From assembly GCA_910589035.1 (NCBI GenBank), contig CAJUSI010000054.1:1-34236 (forward strand): a DNA stretch of 34,236 nucleotides, read 5' to 3'. Under the pieces are notes generated by a model. The model did not search any database. It was not told where the DNA came from and saw only the letters and a program-made list of their open reading frames with translations. The number at the start of each line of letters is the position of its first letter. Position 1 is the first letter of the stretch. Positions 16,560-24,579 of the stretch are shown here, piece by piece. This stretch comes from an uncultured Acetatifactor sp. Lineage in GTDB: Bacteria; Bacillota; Clostridia; Lachnospirales; Lachnospiraceae. The translations under genes were made by a program, and so were the position numbers.

Positions 16560-17549
16560 ATGAAATGGATGAGACTGCGGATTAAGACGATTGCGGAGGC
16601 GGAGGATATTCTTGTGAGCACGCTCTATGACATCGGACTGGAGGGTGCTCAGATTGAGGACAGGATTCCCCTGACGCCGTTGGAAAAGGAGCAGATGTTT
16701 GTGGATATTCTGCCGGATATGCCTCAGGATGACGGGCTTGCCTGGCTGAGCTTTTTCGTAGAGGAGAAGGAAGACGGCGGACTGGAGCTTATGGGCGAGA
16801 GACTGAGCCGGGAGGCGGTTCTGGAGAGAGTGGAAGAGGAACTGGAAGAATTGCGTCAGTTTTGTGATATCGGGGAGGGAAGCGTCACCGTGGACGAGAC
16901 GGAGGATATTGACTGGATCAACAACTGGAAGCAGTATTTTCACCAGTTTTACATTGACGATATCCTTGTGATCCCTTCCTGGGAGGATATAAAGGTGGAG
17001 GATAAGGACAGGATGGTACTGCATATAGATCCGGGAACCGCTTTCGGCACGGGAATGCATGAGACCACGCAGCTCTGCATCCGGCAGCTGCGAAAATATG
17101 TAGGCTCCGGCGCCAGACTGCTGGATGTGGGAAGCGGCAGCGGCATTCTCTCGATTCTCTCCCTTATGTTCGGGGCGGAGCATGCAGTCGGCACGGATCT
17201 GGACCCATGCGCCCTGGAGGCAGTGGCGCAGAACTGCGAGGCCAACGGCATAGACCCTTCCCGGTTTGATATGATGATCGGCAATATTATCACGGAAAAG
17301 GAAGTGCAGGACAGGGTCGGGTACGGATGCTATGATATCGTGGCCGCCAATATTCTGGCGGAGGTCCTGGTGCCGTTGACGCCTGTCATTGTGAATCAGC
17401 TGAAGCCGGGAGGAATCTATATTACTTCCGGCATCATCGACCGGAAAGAGGAAACCGTTGCGGAAGCCGTGAGGGCGGCCGGGCTTAAGATACTGGAGAT
17501 AACCCGCCAGGGAGAATGGGTGAGCGTCACCGCGCAGAAGCCGTTCTGA
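16560..17549 (+). CDS. prmA: Ribosomal protein L11 methyltransferase
   Basis: A 329-residue SAM-dependent enzyme that trimethylates ribosomal protein L11. The N-terminal substrate-recognition domain is followed by the Rossmann methyltransferase domain. Signatures are DPGTAFGTGMHETTQLC (about 158-174), the SAM loop LLDVGSGSGILSILSL (about 187-202), the acidic GTDLDPCALEA and the motif IVAANILAEVLVPL. Its length is near that of Firmicutes PrmA (about 310-320). A GGCAGGA RBS precedes the ATG. It heads a pair with rsmE, a common order in Firmicutes (often dnaJ-prmA-rsmE), with two membrane-protein loci inserted between dnaJ and prmA here. Confidence 0.96.
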   Translation: MKWMRLRIKTIAEAEDILVSTLYDIGLEGAQIEDRIPLTPLEKEQMFVDILPDMPQDDGLAWLSFFVEEKEDGGLELMGERLSREAVLERVEEELEELRQFCDIGEGSVTVDETEDIDWINNWKQYFHQFYIDDILVIPSWEDIKVEDKDRMVLHIDPGTAFGTGMHETTQLCIRQLRKYVGSGARLLDVGSGSGILSILSLMFGAEHAVGTDLDPCALEAVAQNCEANGIDPSRFDMMIGNIITEKEVQDRVGYGCYDIVAANILAEVLVPLTPVIVNQLKPGGIYITSGIIDRKEETVAEAVRAAGLKILEITRQGEWVSVTAQKPF

Positions 17550-17751
17550 GAGAAGGATACGCGGAAAATATATGCTGCTGCAGGAAAGACAGGGCCTGTT
17601 CAGGCGGTAAAAATATTGTCAGGTTATTTGTCAGCACAGAGGGCGTCCGACTGGGCCTGGTATAAGGTCATCATAAAAAATTCTGAGTCTGGGAACAGAA
17701 AGACCAGACAGGATAAGAAAACAGCCTCGAAAAAGGATTGGGGGAGTAAGC

Positions 17752-18501
17752 TTGCATCAGTTTTTTGTATCTCCGGAGCAGATCAGAGAAAGCGACAGAT
17801 GTGTCATAATATTGGGCCCGGATGTGAACCATATGAAAAATGTTCTGCGCATGAAGCCAGGGGAGGAGCTTTCTGTGAGCAACGGCCGGGACGGAAGAGA
17901 ATACCGCTGCGCGATTCAGAACGTGGAAGAGGACAGAATAATCTGCGAGCTGCGCTTTATCAAAGAGGATAATGTAGAACTGCCCTCCCGTGTACATTTG
18001 TTTCAGGCACTTCCCAAGGCGGACAAAATGGAGCTGGTGATTCAAAAGGCAGTGGAACTGGGCGCCTGTCGGATTATTCCGGTGGCTGCGAAAAGATGTG
18101 TCGTAAAGCTGGAGGAGAAAAAGGCGGCTTCGAAGCTTGTCAGATGGCAGGGGATAGCGGAGGCTGCGGCCAAACAGAGCAGGCGAGCAGTAATACCACA
18201 AGTGACAGGAGTGTCAACTTTTGCACAGGCTGTCAAAAGCGCAGTATCAATGGATGTAAAGCTGATCCCCTATGAACTGGCACAGGATATGGCCCATACC
18301 AGAGAGCTGATGGAGAAGATAAAGCCTGGTCAGGAGATAGCGGTATTTATCGGCCCGGAGGGAGGCTTTGAAGAGGCGGAGATCAGGCTGGCGCTGGAAA
18401 ACGGAGTGGAGCCCATAACCCTGGGAAAGCGCATTCTGAGGACGGAGACCGCAGGAATGACAGTCCTGTCATGGCTTTTATATCTCCTGGAAGGCCGGTA
18501 A
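17752..18501 (+). CDS. rsmE: 16S rRNA m3U1498 methyltransferase
   Basis: A 249-residue SPOUT-class enzyme that methylates N3 of U1498 in 16S rRNA. The N-terminal PUA-like part begins HQFFVSPEQI and contains NHMKNVLRMKPGEEL. The C-terminal trefoil-knot SAM site shows IGPEGGFEEAEI and LGKRILRTETAGMTVLSWLLY, both diagnostic. The start is a TTG at 17752, directly preceded by GGGGGAG; no better ATG exists in frame. The 17550-17751 gap after prmA has an overlapping open frame that looks non-coding. Confidence 0.96.
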   Translation: MHQFFVSPEQIRESDRCVIILGPDVNHMKNVLRMKPGEELSVSNGRDGREYRCAIQNVEEDRIICELRFIKEDNVELPSRVHLFQALPKADKMELVIQKAVELGACRIIPVAAKRCVVKLEEKKAASKLVRWQGIAEAAAKQSRRAVIPQVTGVSTFAQAVKSAVSMDVKLIPYELAQDMAHTRELMEKIKPGQEIAVFIGPEGGFEEAEIRLALENGVEPITLGKRILRTETAGMTVLSWLLYLLEGR

Positions 18502-18640
18502 GCCCGCCGAAAGAGCCTTCCCGGCAGCTCCGGGAAGAGGTATCCGCATCGGGGCTTTTACGCGCAGAAGGCGGACAGGGACAGATTCTGCTGCATATGA
18601 TATGATAACATGAATTTGACTATGTGAAAGGAACAAAGCC

Positions 18641-19810
18641 ATGGAAGTGTACTTGGACAATTCTGCTACCACCAGAGTATTCCCGGAAGCGGCGGAATTG
18701 ATGACAAAAATCATGTGTGAAGAGTATGGCAATCCTTCCAGCCTTCATATGAAGGGGGTCCAGGCAGAACAGCACCTGCGCCGGGCAAAAGAAATTTTTG
18801 CCGGAATCCTGAAAGTAAAGGAAAAGGAAATATTTTTTACCTCCGGAGGGACCGAGTCCGATAATATGGCGCTGACAGGATGTGCTATTGCAAATAACAG
18901 GCGCGGGAAACATTTAATCACTACCCGGATCGAACATCCGGCTGTTTTGAATACAATGCGTTATCTGGAATCCGTCGGATACAGAGTAACCTATCTGCCG
19001 GTGAATGCCGTCGGACGGATTTCCCTGGAGGATTTGCAGCGGGCCATGACTCCGGACACCATTCTGGTATCCATCATGCATACCAACAATGAAATCGGCT
19101 CTCTGCAGCCCATAGAGGAGGCGGGAGCACTGATCAAAAGGATGAACCCCTATACCCTCTTTCATGTGGACGCGGTGCAGGGATTCGGCAAGGCCAGGAT
19201 CTATCCGAAGAGAATGGGAATCGATCTGATGAGTGTCAGCGGACATAAAATTCACGGCCCCAAGGGAATCGGCCTGCTGTATATAGGTGAAAAGGTGAAA
19301 ATTCAGCCCATTCTCCACGGCGGGGGCCAGCAGATGAATCTGCGCTCCGGAACCGACAATGTGCCGGGGGCTGCAGGCATGGCAAGGGCGGCGGAGCTTA
19401 TGTACGGCCATATCGAGGAAGACAGTAAGAGACTGTACCAGTATAAGCATTATTTCCTGGACGGCGTCAGACGCCTGGACGGGGTGAAGATCAACGGGCT
19501 GCTGCCGGGGCAGGAGGACGGAGGGGGAACGGCGCCCCATATTGTCAGCGTGTCGGTGAGGGGTGTCCGCAGCGAGGTGCTGCTGCATGCCCTGGAGGAG
19601 GACGGAATCTATGTGTCCGCGGGAAGTGCCTGCGCTGCCCGCAAGCCCCAGCCGTCCGTGACGCTGAAGGCCATCGGTATCGATAATTCCCTTTTGGAAT
19701 CCACTATAAGGTTCAGCTTTTCGGTTTATACCACAAAAGAAGAATTGGACTATACATTGCGGGCAATGTATGATAAAATTCCTATGCTGAGAAGGTACAC
19801 ACGCAGATGA
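18641..19810 (+). CDS. Cysteine desulfurase (NifS/IscS-like)
   Basis: A 389-residue PLP enzyme that removes sulfur from L-cysteine as a protein persulfide. Visible features are YLDNSATTRV at the N-terminus, GGTESDNMAL, HVDAVQGFGK, the Schiff-base Lys in SVSGHKIHGPKGIG, and the active-site Cys loop SAGSACAARKPQ. The gene is immediately followed by thiI, the usual Firmicutes arrangement in which a dedicated desulfurase supplies persulfide sulfur to ThiI for tRNA 4-thiouridine. That makes an s4U role more likely than bulk Fe-S assembly. GAAAGGA RBS precedes the ATG. Confidence 0.95.
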   Translation: MEVYLDNSATTRVFPEAAELMTKIMCEEYGNPSSLHMKGVQAEQHLRRAKEIFAGILKVKEKEIFFTSGGTESDNMALTGCAIANNRRGKHLITTRIEHPAVLNTMRYLESVGYRVTYLPVNAVGRISLEDLQRAMTPDTILVSIMHTNNEIGSLQPIEEAGALIKRMNPYTLFHVDAVQGFGKARIYPKRMGIDLMSVSGHKIHGPKGIGLLYIGEKVKIQPILHGGGQQMNLRSGTDNVPGAAGMARAAELMYGHIEEDSKRLYQYKHYFLDGVRRLDGVKINGLLPGQEDGGGTAPHIVSVSVRGVRSEVLLHALEEDGIYVSAGSACAARKPQPSVTLKAIGIDNSLLESTIRFSFSVYTTKEELDYTLRAMYDKIPMLRRYTRR

Positions 19811-19872
19811 GGGAGCATTGCTTCGCGGCGGCCGGGTTTTACGCCCGGCGAAAAACGGGCATGTTATATGTG

Positions 19873-19906
19873 GTCGGAAACCAGCCGCAGCGGGGCGGTT
19901 TCTGAC
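19873..19906 (+). promoter_or_regulatory. Hairpin directly abutting the thiI RBS
   Basis: GTCGGAAACC (19873-19882) pairs with GGTTTCTGAC (19897-19906), ten pairs with one wobble. The thiI Shine-Dalgarno GGAAGGGA (about 19907-19914) follows at once. A second hairpin, GCCGGG/CCCGGC (19831-19849), lies upstream. They could set translation efficiency or mark RNA processing. No known riboswitch is recognised. Confidence 0.45.
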
Positions 19907-19920
19907 GGAAGGGATTAGAA

Positions 19921-21099
19921 ATGTTTACAGCCTTTTTGATAAAATATGCCGAGATCGGTATTAAGGGCAGGAATCGGCATTTATTCGAGGATGCGCTGGT
20001 GCATCAGATAAAAATTGCCCTGAAAAAATGCGAGGGATGCTTTTCCATCCACAAATCCCAGGGGCGCATCCATGTGGAGGCCCAGGGTGAGTTTGATTAC
20101 CAGGAGACGGTGGAACAGCTGCAGAAGGTGTTCGGTATTTCCGGCATCAGCCCTGTGGAATATGCGGAGGACGAGGGCTTTGAGAAGCTTTGTGACAGGG
20201 CCGTCATGTATATCGGCCAGGTCTATCCTGACAGAAGGAAAAGCTTCAAGGTAAACACAAGGCGTGCCCGCAAGGACTATCCGAAGGAATCCATGGAAAT
20301 CAACGCGGGAGTGGGAGAAGCCGTTTTAAACGCCTATCCCGAAATGAGGGTGGATGTGCATGAACCCGATATCCTGCTGAACATTGAGATCAGGGATAAA
20401 ATATACCTCTATTCGGAAACGATTCCGGGTCCCGGGGGAATGCCTGTCGGTACGGGGGGGAAGGCCATGCTGCTCCTGTCCGGCGGCATTGACTCCCCCG
20501 TTGCCGGTTATATGATAGCCAAAAGGGGCGTGAAGATCGATGCGGTCTATTTTCATGCGCCGCCCTACACCAGTGAACGCGCCAAACAGAAGGTGGTGGA
20601 TCTGGCAAAGATCGTGTCCGCTTACACTGGCCCTATCTGGCTTCATGTGATAAATTTTACGGATATTCAGCTTTATATCCATGAGAAATGCCCCCATGAG
20701 GAGCTGACGATTATCATGCGCCGGTATATGATGCGGATAGCGGAGCATATTGCCGGGGAGACGGGCTGCCTGGGGCTGATTACCGGAGAAAGCATCGGAC
20801 AGGTTGCCTCGCAGACCCTCAATTCCCTGGCCGCCACCAACGAAGTGTGCGAAATGCCGGTATATCGCCCCCTGATTGGCTTCGACAAACAGGAGATTGT
20901 GGAGGTGGCCAATAAAATCGGCACCTTTGAGACATCCATTCTGCCCTACGAGGACTGCTGCACGATCTTTGTGGCAAAGCACCCCGTTACGAAGCCGAAC
21001 CTGAATGTCATCCGGCGGCATGAGATTAACCTGGAGGAGAAAATAGAAGAACTGACGAAAACCGCGTTGGAGACGGAAGAACTGATCATAGTGGAATAA
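19921..21099 (+). CDS. thiI: tRNA 4-thiouridine synthetase ThiI
   Basis: A 392-residue tRNA sulfurtransferase that adenylates U8 and inserts sulfur from a partner desulfurase. The order is an N-terminal ferredoxin-like domain with KYAEIGIKGRNRHLFEDAL, a THUMP domain (about 60-165), then the PP-loop ATP pyrophosphatase domain with SGGIDSPVAGYM (about 183-195). Catalytic-region cysteines are in YEDCCTIF. It ends near residue 390 without the rhodanese domain of E. coli ThiI (about 480 residues). This is the usual Firmicutes form, and it fits the desulfurase gene next door. Confidence 0.97.
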   Translation: MFTAFLIKYAEIGIKGRNRHLFEDALVHQIKIALKKCEGCFSIHKSQGRIHVEAQGEFDYQETVEQLQKVFGISGISPVEYAEDEGFEKLCDRAVMYIGQVYPDRRKSFKVNTRRARKDYPKESMEINAGVGEAVLNAYPEMRVDVHEPDILLNIEIRDKIYLYSETIPGPGGMPVGTGGKAMLLLSGGIDSPVAGYMIAKRGVKIDAVYFHAPPYTSERAKQKVVDLAKIVSAYTGPIWLHVINFTDIQLYIHEKCPHEELTIIMRRYMMRIAEHIAGETGCLGLITGESIGQVASQTLNSLAATNEVCEMPVYRPLIGFDKQEIVEVANKIGTFETSILPYEDCCTIFVAKHPVTKPNLNVIRRHEINLEEKIEELTKTALETEELIIVE

Positions 21100-21138
21100 C
21101 AGACAAAAGCGGCGGGAAGGGCTTTCCCGGAACGGACC

Positions 21139-21166
21139 CAGGCGCCAGACCTGCATCTGGCGCCTG
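21139..21166. terminator. Long perfect hairpin between convergent thiI and the HPr-like gene
   Basis: CAGGCGCCAGA (21139-21149) and TCTGGCGCCTG (21156-21166) form an 11-bp perfect stem with a CCTGCA loop. It lies between two convergent genes, as a bidirectional terminator would, but lacks a run of T on either strand. It may be a transcription terminator, a 3' processing signal or a protein-binding palindrome. Confidence 0.5.
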
Positions 21167-21228
21167 AAAACGGATCCTGATTCCTGACAATAGATAACTC
21201 ACGAAGCGTAATCCTATTGCTGTATTTT

Positions 21229-21462
21229 TTACTGTACTATGTATGGCTTTAAGAATTCCAGCACTTCATCCGCGCCCTCTTCCGTATGGATGTTCAGGTC
21301 GATAGGCTTGGACAGATCCAGACTGAAGATACCCATGATGGACTTTGCATCTACGACATATCTGCCGGAAACCAGGTCAAAGTCATAATCAAATTTGGAA
21401 ATGTCATTTACAAAGGATTTTACTTTGTCAATGGAATTCAAAAAAATCTGTACTGTCTTCAT
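21229..21462 (-). CDS. HPr-like (PTS phosphocarrier fold) protein without the active-site His
   Basis: A 77-residue protein on the minus strand, with AAGGAGGT seven bases before its ATG at 21462. The longer upstream reading lacks an RBS. The sequence VSGRYVVDAKSIMGIFSLDLSKPIDLNIHTEEGADEVLEFL matches the second half of HPr, with Ser41 in KSIMGIFSL in the place of HPr Ser46. The first half should contain GLHARP with His15, but here reads NSIDKVKSFV, so the PTS-phosphorylated His is missing. This recalls Crh of Bacillus, which keeps only the Ser site. A regulatory rather than phosphotransfer role is inferred. Such His-less HPr-fold proteins occur in Lachnospiraceae without an assigned function. 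Confidence 0.8.
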   Translation of the reverse strand: MKTVQIFLNSIDKVKSFVNDISKFDYDFDLVSGRYVVDAKSIMGIFSLDLSKPIDLNIHTEEGADEVLEFLKPYIVQ

Positions 21463-21566
21463 CGTTCTTACCTCCTTTAAGATTGTCATACCTTCAGACT
21501 TCAATATTAAAGGCTTGGAGGTGAAAAGTCAAGGAGAAAACAGTACAAAAAAAGCGAGGATTGGTC

Positions 21567-22904
21567 ATGAAAAAAGTGGCATTGTATAACCTTGGCTGTA
21601 AAGTAAATTCCTACGAGACGGAGGGAATGAGACAAAGCCTGCTGCAAAAGGGCTATTCCATTGTACCTTTTGACGAAGCCGCCGATATTTATATTGTAAA
21701 TACCTGTACGGTCACCAATATTGCGGACAGGAAAAGCCGGCAGATGCTTCACCGGGCAAGGCAGCTGAATCCGGAGGCCATTGTGGTGGCGGCGGGCTGT
21801 TATGTACAGACGGCCCAGGAGGCGGTGGAGAAGGACGCGGGCATAGACCTGGCCATAGGCAATAACCGTAAAAAGGATATTGCGGAAATACTGGAGGCCT
21901 TTCTGGCCGGCAGGGGGGATAAAACCCTGGGGGGAACCACGATCCACGACATAGGCAGAGTAAGAGAGTGCGAAGAATTCCGCCTGGAGCGGACGGGGGA
22001 GAATTCCCGGGAGCACACCCGGGCCTATATAAAGATTCAGGATGGCTGCAATCAATTCTGCTCCTACTGCGCCATACCCTATGCGAGGGGGAGGGTGCGC
22101 AGCCGCAGACAGGAGGATATCCTGGATGAGGTGCGGGGCCTGGCGGAGGCCGGGTATCGGGAGGTGGTGCTCACCGGCATCCATATCAGTTCCTACGGGA
22201 CGGATACCGGCGAGAGCAGACTGGTAGAGCTGGCGGGACTCCTTCAGGATATTCCGGGGCTGGAACGCATCCGGCTGGGCTCCCTGGAACCCAGGATTAT
22301 CAACCAGCAGACAGCGGAAAGGCTGGCGGACATGCCTAAGCTCTGTCCTCATTTTCACCTTTCCCTTCAAAGCGGATGCGACGCTACTCTGAAAAGGATG
22401 AATAGGCATTATACCATTGGGGAATACTATGAAAGCATGGAGGCCCTGCGGAGGTATTTTGACCGGCCCGCCATTACCACGGACGTGATTGTGGGATTTC
22501 CTGGAGAGACGCAGGAGGAATTCGGCGCCACTAAGGACTTTCTGGAAAAGGCATGCTTTTATGAAATGCATGTATTCAAATATTCCAGGCGGTCCGGGAC
22601 GGCTGCAGCGGGAATGCCCGGCCAGGTGCCGGAGCCGGTAAAGGCGGCCCGGAGCAGGGAGCTGCTTGCGTTGACCGCCCGCCAGTCAAAGGAGTTCCGG
22701 GGGCAGTACATAGGAAGGGAAGCACAGGTACTTCTCGAGGAGACCAGGAAGATCGGGGAGCGGACCTACCGGATAGGACATACGGGGGATTATGTGAAGG
22801 CAGCCGTGGAAATCGGGGATGCTGCGCAGGCAGACGCCCCGCAGCTGAATACCTTTGTAAAAATTCCGGTCCGAGGGTTTCTCACGGATGAAATTCTGGT
22901 GTAA
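21567..22904 (+). CDS. mtaB: tRNA t6A37 methylthiotransferase MtaB
   Basis: A 445-residue radical-SAM methylthiotransferase that makes ms2t6A at tRNA position 37. The N-terminal UPF0004 domain has three conserved Cys in NLGCKVN, VNTCTVT and AAGCYVQ for one 4Fe-4S cluster. The radical-SAM cluster motif CNQFCSYC is at about 158-165, followed by IPYARGRVRSR. A TRAM domain closes the protein. LGCKVNSYE and the ARGRVRSR context favour MtaB over MiaB. The ATG at 21567 follows GCGAGGA at a good distance. The TTG at 21561 is too close to that RBS. Confidence 0.95.
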   Translation: MKKVALYNLGCKVNSYETEGMRQSLLQKGYSIVPFDEAADIYIVNTCTVTNIADRKSRQMLHRARQLNPEAIVVAAGCYVQTAQEAVEKDAGIDLAIGNNRKKDIAEILEAFLAGRGDKTLGGTTIHDIGRVRECEEFRLERTGENSREHTRAYIKIQDGCNQFCSYCAIPYARGRVRSRRQEDILDEVRGLAEAGYREVVLTGIHISSYGTDTGESRLVELAGLLQDIPGLERIRLGSLEPRIINQQTAERLADMPKLCPHFHLSLQSGCDATLKRMNRHYTIGEYYESMEALRRYFDRPAITTDVIVGFPGETQEEFGATKDFLEKACFYEMHVFKYSRRSGTAAAGMPGQVPEPVKAARSRELLALTARQSKEFRGQYIGREAQVLLEETRKIGERTYRIGHTGDYVKAAVEIGDAAQADAPQLNTFVKIPVRGFLTDEILV

Positions 22905-22928
22905 AAAGGAAACAATTTTGAAAGCTGC

Positions 22929-22957
22929 TTGAATTTTAGATGCAAATGAGGTATATT
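22929..22957 (+). promoter_or_regulatory. Sigma-A promoter of ireB-ruvX-DUF1292
   Basis: TTGAAT (22929-22934), an exact 17-base spacer and TATATT (22952-22957). The predicted start near 22964 is about 45 bases before the ireB ATG. Confidence 0.8.
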
Positions 22958-23010
22958 GTAAAGATAGTATATGGTGTGGAGAGTGCCGGCAGCGGCACGG
23001 AGGTCAGGGT

Positions 23011-23274
23011 ATGGAGAATTTGGAAAATACGAGGTACTTCAAGGTAGACCAGGAAGCCGAGAGCGGAGCAAAAGAGGTTCTGGCTGTGGTATATGAAGCA
23101 TTGACGGAAAAAGGGTATAATCAGGTAAATCAGATTGTGGGATATATTATGAGCGGCGACCCCACATATATTACCAGCTATCAGAATGCCCGCAGCATGC
23201 TTCGCAAGGTGGAGCGGGATGAACTGGTGGAGGAGCTTTTAAGGGAATATATCCGTACAAAGGGATGGCAGTGA
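23011..23274 (+). CDS. ireB: IreB family regulatory phosphoprotein (UPF0297)
   Basis: An 87-residue small protein recognised by NTRYFKVDQE at the N-terminus, VYEALTEKGYNQVNQIVGYIMSGDPTYITSYQNARSMLRKVERDEL and the end LREYIRTKGWQ, which are near-invariant in UPF0297. In Enterococcus faecalis, IreB is phosphorylated on N-terminal threonines by the PASTA kinase IreK and modulates cephalosporin tolerance. Thr7 is the single N-terminal threonine that could serve that role here. It heads the conserved trio with ruvX and DUF1292, 18 bases apart. GGAGGTCA serves as RBS. Confidence 0.95.
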   Translation: MENLENTRYFKVDQEAESGAKEVLAVVYEALTEKGYNQVNQIVGYIMSGDPTYITSYQNARSMLRKVERDELVEELLREYIRTKGWQ

Positions 23275-23292
23275 GAATTCAGGAGAAATACT

Positions 23293-23766
23293 ATGCGGAT
23301 TATGGGGCTTGACTTCGGTTCCAGGACGGTGGGAGTGGCTGTCAGCGACAGTCTGCTTGTGACGGCACAGGGACTTGAAATTATCCGCCGGCCGGAGGCG
23401 AACAAGCTTCGGCGGACACTGGCGCGGATTGAGGAATTGATTTTGGAGTACGAGGTGGAGGAGATTGTCCTGGGCTATCCCAGGAATATGAACGCAACGG
23501 AAGGACCTCGTGTGGAATTGACCCGGGAATTCCAGGAAAAGCTTGAGCGAAGAACGGGATTGCCCGTGACGCTCTGGGATGAGCGGCTGACCACCGTGGC
23601 TGCGGACAGAGCCATGATGGAGGCCGGTATCCGCAGGGAGAGGCGCGGGGAATATGTGGACAAGATTGCGGCTGCGCTGATATTGCAGGGCTACCTGGAC
23701 CGGCGTGCCATGAAGGCGGAGGAGGACGGGAAGCCGGAACAGGCGGACCGCGGGGAGAAGGATTGA
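23293..23766 (+). CDS. ruvX: Holliday junction resolvase-like RuvX (YqgF)
   Basis: A 157-residue RNase H-fold protein. MGLDFGSRTVGVAVSD carries the first catalytic Asp, EEIVLGYPRNMNATEGPR the acidic central motif, LWDERLTTVAADRAM the Glu, and VDKIAAALILQGYLD the final Asp. The family is linked to 16S rRNA 5' processing (E. coli YqgF) and to Holliday junction resolution. The in-vivo role in Firmicutes is not settled. It lies between ireB and the DUF1292 gene, and its stop is one base before the next ATG. The charged C-terminal tail (KAEEDGKPEQADRGEKD) extends beyond the core. Confidence 0.94.
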   Translation: MRIMGLDFGSRTVGVAVSDSLLVTAQGLEIIRRPEANKLRRTLARIEELILEYEVEEIVLGYPRNMNATEGPRVELTREFQEKLERRTGLPVTLWDERLTTVAADRAMMEAGIRRERRGEYVDKIAAALILQGYLDRRAMKAEEDGKPEQADRGEKD

Positions 23767-23767
23767 C

Positions 23768-24028
23768 ATGGCTGGTATGGAGAAGATTACTTTTCGTGCA
23801 GAAGATAAGCAGGAAGATTTCTATGTGCTGGAGCAGACCCGCATCGGGGGGACTGATTATATTCTCGTCTCCGACAGCGCGGAGGGCGACGGGGAGGCAA
23901 TGATTTTGAAGGACCTTTCCCATGACGGGGAAGAAGAGGGAATATTCGAACCTGTTACTGACGAAGAAGAGCTGGCCGCCGTGGCGGGCGTGTTTGAAAA
24001 TATGCTGGAGGATGTGGAACTGCAGTGA
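23768..24028 (+). CDS. DUF1292 (UPF0473, YrzB-like) protein
   Basis: An 86-residue acidic protein. KITFRAEDKQEDFYVLEQTRIGGTDYILVSD matches the DUF1292 core, a small beta-rich domain found after ruvX across Firmicutes. The C-terminal half is Glu/Asp-rich (DEEELAAVAGVFENMLEDVE). The function is unknown. The ATG begins one base after the ruvX stop, indicating translational coupling. A downstream hairpin without a clear T-run leaves the operon end undefined. Confidence 0.92.
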   Translation: MAGMEKITFRAEDKQEDFYVLEQTRIGGTDYILVSDSAEGDGEAMILKDLSHDGEEEGIFEPVTDEEELAAVAGVFENMLEDVELQ

Positions 24029-24579
24029 AGGACGGGATTTCCGGTGATTTGACTGTCTGAACGGAAACGGCGCGGCTGTTTCTGTACGGCAAAATGGCAA
24101 AATTTTGGTTCCGGTTTATCCGGGTTAGGAATAGCCAGAAAATATTATCGATGTTATACAAGAAAAATGTATGTGCAAAAGCGAAAATCCGGACATCGGG
24201 TTAGCGCTGTTGATAGAATCATACGGCTGTCATATGTGAGGCATCTGATTGACAGGATTTATTTTGGGGCGGTTTTGTGCGCTGAGAGATGGGGAGTGCT
24301 CCGAAAGGCGCAGGAAAATACCGTTGTCATCAGAAATCCGTATCAAATAGGGCAGGGCGTTTTCCTTTTGGGGTTGATGTTCCATAAGCCAGGGCGAGGC
24401 GATCTGCTCCCTGCAGGATTTTCCGAATCCGGCACAGGGGGGCGGGATGCCCGTGGGGCCTGGTTGGGGCGGCAGACCGGAGGAGCCGAAAGAGAGAACT
24501 GCCGTCACTGTCGGATTTGCTGCTGTGAATCAGGATGGGGGACTCCGGGGCCGCCGTGTAGAATGTGGAGGAGATTTGA
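24029..24579. other. 551-base region with no recognisable gene
   Basis: Open frames exist on both strands (for example 24167-24583 plus and 24230-24508 minus) but their translations look non-coding, have no RBS and match nothing I know. As I recall, many Lachnospiraceae carry a Fur/PerR-type regulator gene between DUF1292 and RNase J. I could not find its HHxH or CxxC signatures here. Only the last 15 bases have a role I can name: the RNase J RBS GGAGGAG (about 24568-24574). Confidence 0.6.

Noticed and set aside
17616..17972. Plus-strand open frame of 118 codons overlapping rsmE
   Set aside because: It overlaps the well-supported rsmE frame, lacks an RBS and has non-coding composition.
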